From NCBI GenBank assembly GCA_022385755.1, contig MU278369.1, positions 411,675-475,674 of the forward strand: 64,000 nt of DNA. The letters run 5' to 3'. Each line of letters starts with the position of its first letter. Position 1 is the stretch's first letter. This document shows positions 61,518-64,000 of this stretch, piece after piece. The DNA is from Trametopsis cervina (taxonomy: Eukaryota; Basidiomycota; Agaricomycetes; Polyporales; Irpicaceae). A program made the translations under genes and the position numbers. The notes beneath the pieces were generated by a model that did not search any database, was not told the DNA's origin, and saw nothing but the letters and a program-made list of their open reading frames with translations.

Positions 61518-63239
61518 TCATGCCAGCGCAAAGTACCCGAAGAACGGCAGCTTTTCATTCGCGGGCTGAGTCACCTTGTACACCTGCGCCTCGCGCTCAG
61601 CTGCAGAGAGCACGCGGACGGTGAAACGGTAGTAGTTCTCGCCGAAGAACGCGCGTACGTCCTCGAGGAACTCCTGCGGGCTATCGAGCGCAGGGAAGTG
61701 GCCACCTTCGGGGTGTTCTGTGGATATCATGAGCGTCGGTATTAGTACGAACAGAATGTGTGGGGCGGCATACCTCTGTAGAAAGTCAAGTTTCCAAGAG
61801 GCTCCATGTACACCCGCGGTCCACCGCCTACCTCGTAGGGCTACAGACAGACCATTTGCCATCAGCTCATCTGATCATTGAACCAATGATAAGCTCGAAC
61901 TCACGAAGGCAGAGAAACCAAACGCGCGCGCGTTAATCGGGAGCGTCAAGCTGTCGAGCTGCGAGCTGCCATCGTTGTCGCGCGACTTGAACGCCTACAT
62001 TCATCGCGTCAGCCGGGAGTCCGAGATGCAATGACAGGAATGTCAGAAGAACCGCGATGTGCACGCACCTGGTTGTACATAATGCTGGAGCTCGCAAAGG
62101 TCCCGCTAAGGAAGTAGAGGGCAACGTTGTCGATGATATCCTCCTGCTGGATGCGACGCGGGTCCGACCAATCATGCATCTTCTCGCCGATATAGCTCAG
62201 CATCGCGAGCGGGGAAGCGCCGATCGCATACCCAATCGTCCATGGCTATCACGCCCGTCAAATTGAGCCTATTATATCGGAAAGAACACACACCTTCGTA
62301 GCCTGCATGGTGAAATATGAGCTGCCCCATTTGCTGAAGCGTTCGAGACCAGCGAGGATGGACTTCTCAACCACGGTGTAAGTGCTGGGGTCGGCGTTCG
62401 CCGGAGGGCAAACAAGCAGGAAATTGAAGTGGATGGAGACAACGGACTCCGAGTACCGGTTGGACATGATCCGCGCGATCATTGAACCCTGTCATGCGCA
62501 TCAGTATCAGCGAAATTTGGAAAAGCTGAAAAAGGAAAGGAAGAAGGGACGGGAGAAAGACGTACCCAGTCGTTAGCCTGGATGGCATACAGATTGTACT
62601 TGAGCAGGTCAACCATGAACGCATTGTATACACGGGCGATGTCGGCGAGATTGAAGCCGTCCCGAGGGGGAAGGGTCGACTGGAAGTACCCAGGAAGGGA
62701 GGGGATGATAACATGGAAGCTGTACGGTAGGGTCAGCATGATATGTGAGGGGGAATAGGAAGGGGTTAGCGTACGCGGGGAGGTCTGCGCTAGGCGGGTT
62801 AGTGAGGGGCTCGATGACTTTGATGTAGTCGTAGAAGCTGCCTATAAAGACGAGTTGAGTCAACGGACTTGAGACATGGTGATGACCATATCGCACCTGG
62901 CCAGCCATGCAACAACATCAGGGGGATGGCGTCGGCACGGCTACTCCTTTGATGAATAAAGTGCATCTGGAACTTGTCGTCGTCCTTAGTAGTAACGTCA
63001 ACGAGGTAATGATCGAGCGAGTTGATGCGCTCCTCGAGCTTCTTCCAGCTCCACTCAGTCTCGAACTTGTGTTTCATAGACTTGAGGTAGTCGAGGTCGA
63101 TACCGAGACTCCACGGTGAGCTGGACCCGACGGGCGGGTGTTCGGGCAGCTTGCCATGCTTGAGAAGGAGAAGCATGTTCTCGACGGCCTCGTCATCGTA
63201 GTGGATGTCCGTCTTGCGCAAGTTAGCGAAGGATGTCAT
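61518..63239 (-). CDS. Epoxide hydrolase (alpha/beta hydrolase, EHN domain)
   Basis: Hydrolyses epoxides to diols; in fungi usually detoxification or secondary metabolism. Eight exons (63239-62897, 62841-62775, 62719-62566, 62488-62294, 62245-62069, 61994-61905, 61840-61774, 61717-61518) give 430 aa in frame. The N-terminal ~105 residues are the epoxide-hydrolase N-terminal domain (DIDYLKSM-like DLDYLKSMKHKFETEW). The oxyanion-hole motif HGWPG sits at ~111-115. The nucleophile is Asp ~187 in QANDWGSMIAR, and the catalytic His lies in EHPEGGHFPALDSP near the C-terminus. The two residues before the nucleophile are Ala-Asn, where GGDWG is the common form. No signal peptide or membrane anchor is seen, so it is probably soluble, unlike the membrane-bound animal mEH. 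I chose ATG 63239 as the first in frame. Confidence 0.92.
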
Positions 63240-64000
63240 GGTGATGGGGAGCGGAAGGGTGCGTGGGGTAGGAACGGGGAGGTTGGGCAAGGTGGTTGGG
63301 CGAACGTCCTGGTGGACGGGGGAGCCGCTTTATTATACTATTCCTGCAGAAAAGTAAATTATGGCGCGGACAATTCTGCTTGTCATATAATTCGATTGTG
63401 GACATTTCCGTACGGGGAAAATCCAGGGGTGGATGTATATGACGAAAGAAGGGTAGACCAATAGGGATGAGTTTGTCATCAGATGATGGATGGTTCTATG
63501 TCGCAGAAAAGGCAAGGGCGGCTGGGAGTAAAGAGGCGGCTGGTGGCCCCAAAGTGCTCATGTGTCAGAGCTCGGTCTGCTTGGTGAGATGTTTATGACT
63601 CACCACTGTAAGTCCAGACAGCTGGGCGCCACCCGTGCCAATCGTGAAGATTTACAGGTTCCACGTCGTGCGAACGATGTGCAAACCTGTCCTCACGAAG
63701 AAGTGGCTCGGCGAGATGAGTAAGGCCTGGTAATGCCTGCCCACACCCCTGACTCAACTCTGGTTACATTAGAGTCGATGCGGGATCCGTGCAGGCAGTG
63801 CCGTCAGCCCAGCGGACCCCGATAACAGCAGGAAATGAGAATGTTCGGCACTTTATCTGTTCAAATGCCACCGTTTCCATCTTCCAATCAAAACAACGAG
63901 CGCCACTCCGAGATGTATGAATGTCACAGTCCCGAGGGTGCAGTAGAAAGTACGATGGCAAACGAATTGCTCAGCGAGCAGAGAACCGTCTAGTACTCTC
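63240..64000. other. Upstream of epoxide hydrolase, no gene recognised
   Basis: Presumptive promoter of the epoxide hydrolase followed by sequence with only short frames to the window edge. Nothing further is supported. Confidence 0.5.

Noticed and set aside
1..64000. CRISPR array, prophage or bacterial operon features
   Set aside because: Spliced eukaryotic genes throughout; no spacer-repeat pattern of CRISPR type.

Overview
This window is nuclear DNA from a filamentous basidiomycete, most likely an Agaricomycete. Nearly every gene is cut by several 45-90 base GT-AG introns. Genes sit on both strands with short intergenic gaps, and the gene set (C2-NACHT-WD40 receptor, Axl2-like cadherin-fold glycoprotein, family 17 glycosyltransferase, fused cytosolic acetyl-CoA carboxylase) fits that group. 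I did not try to name the species. All gene models were spliced by eye; for each protein-coding gene described in full the summed exon lengths are divisible by three, which supports the splice choices.

Layout. 1-1844: nothing recognisable. 1845-7331 (+): C2-NACHT-14xWD40 NOD-like receptor. 8281-9562 (-): uncharacterised N-anchored, Lys-rich protein. 10000-11937 (-): COQ6 (ubiquinone hydroxylase), divergent from 12150-14456 (+) SEC6 (exocyst). 15501-22768 (-): ACC1. 23766-24459 (-): ribosomal protein eL33, divergent from 24939-26427 (+) ornithine acetyltransferase (ARG7/ArgJ). 27183-29071 (+): unknown disordered protein. 29463-30845 (-): F-box protein. 32860-41800: a large palindrome with two identical Axl2-like genes (- and +) around a prefoldin subunit 3 gene (-). 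42246-43448 (+): family 17 glycosyltransferase. 44390-46862 (-): polyQ GATA transcription factor. 46863-57750: an 11 kb gene-poor, repeat-rich island. 57751-59104 (+): RHO2 GTPase with a 7-base exon. 61518-63239 (-): epoxide hydrolase.

Most genes are conserved housekeeping genes in no evident operon-like functional cluster. Several touch cell surface growth (SEC6, RHO2, Axl2-like, GT17), but I would not read a pathway into this. The striking parts are structural. The first is a palindrome with ~3.5 kb arms, apparently base-for-base identical, whose outer flanks fade into diverged homology, the signature of recent gene conversion on an older inverted duplication. The second is a previously unexplained array of six diverged ~480-base repeats in the gene-poor island.
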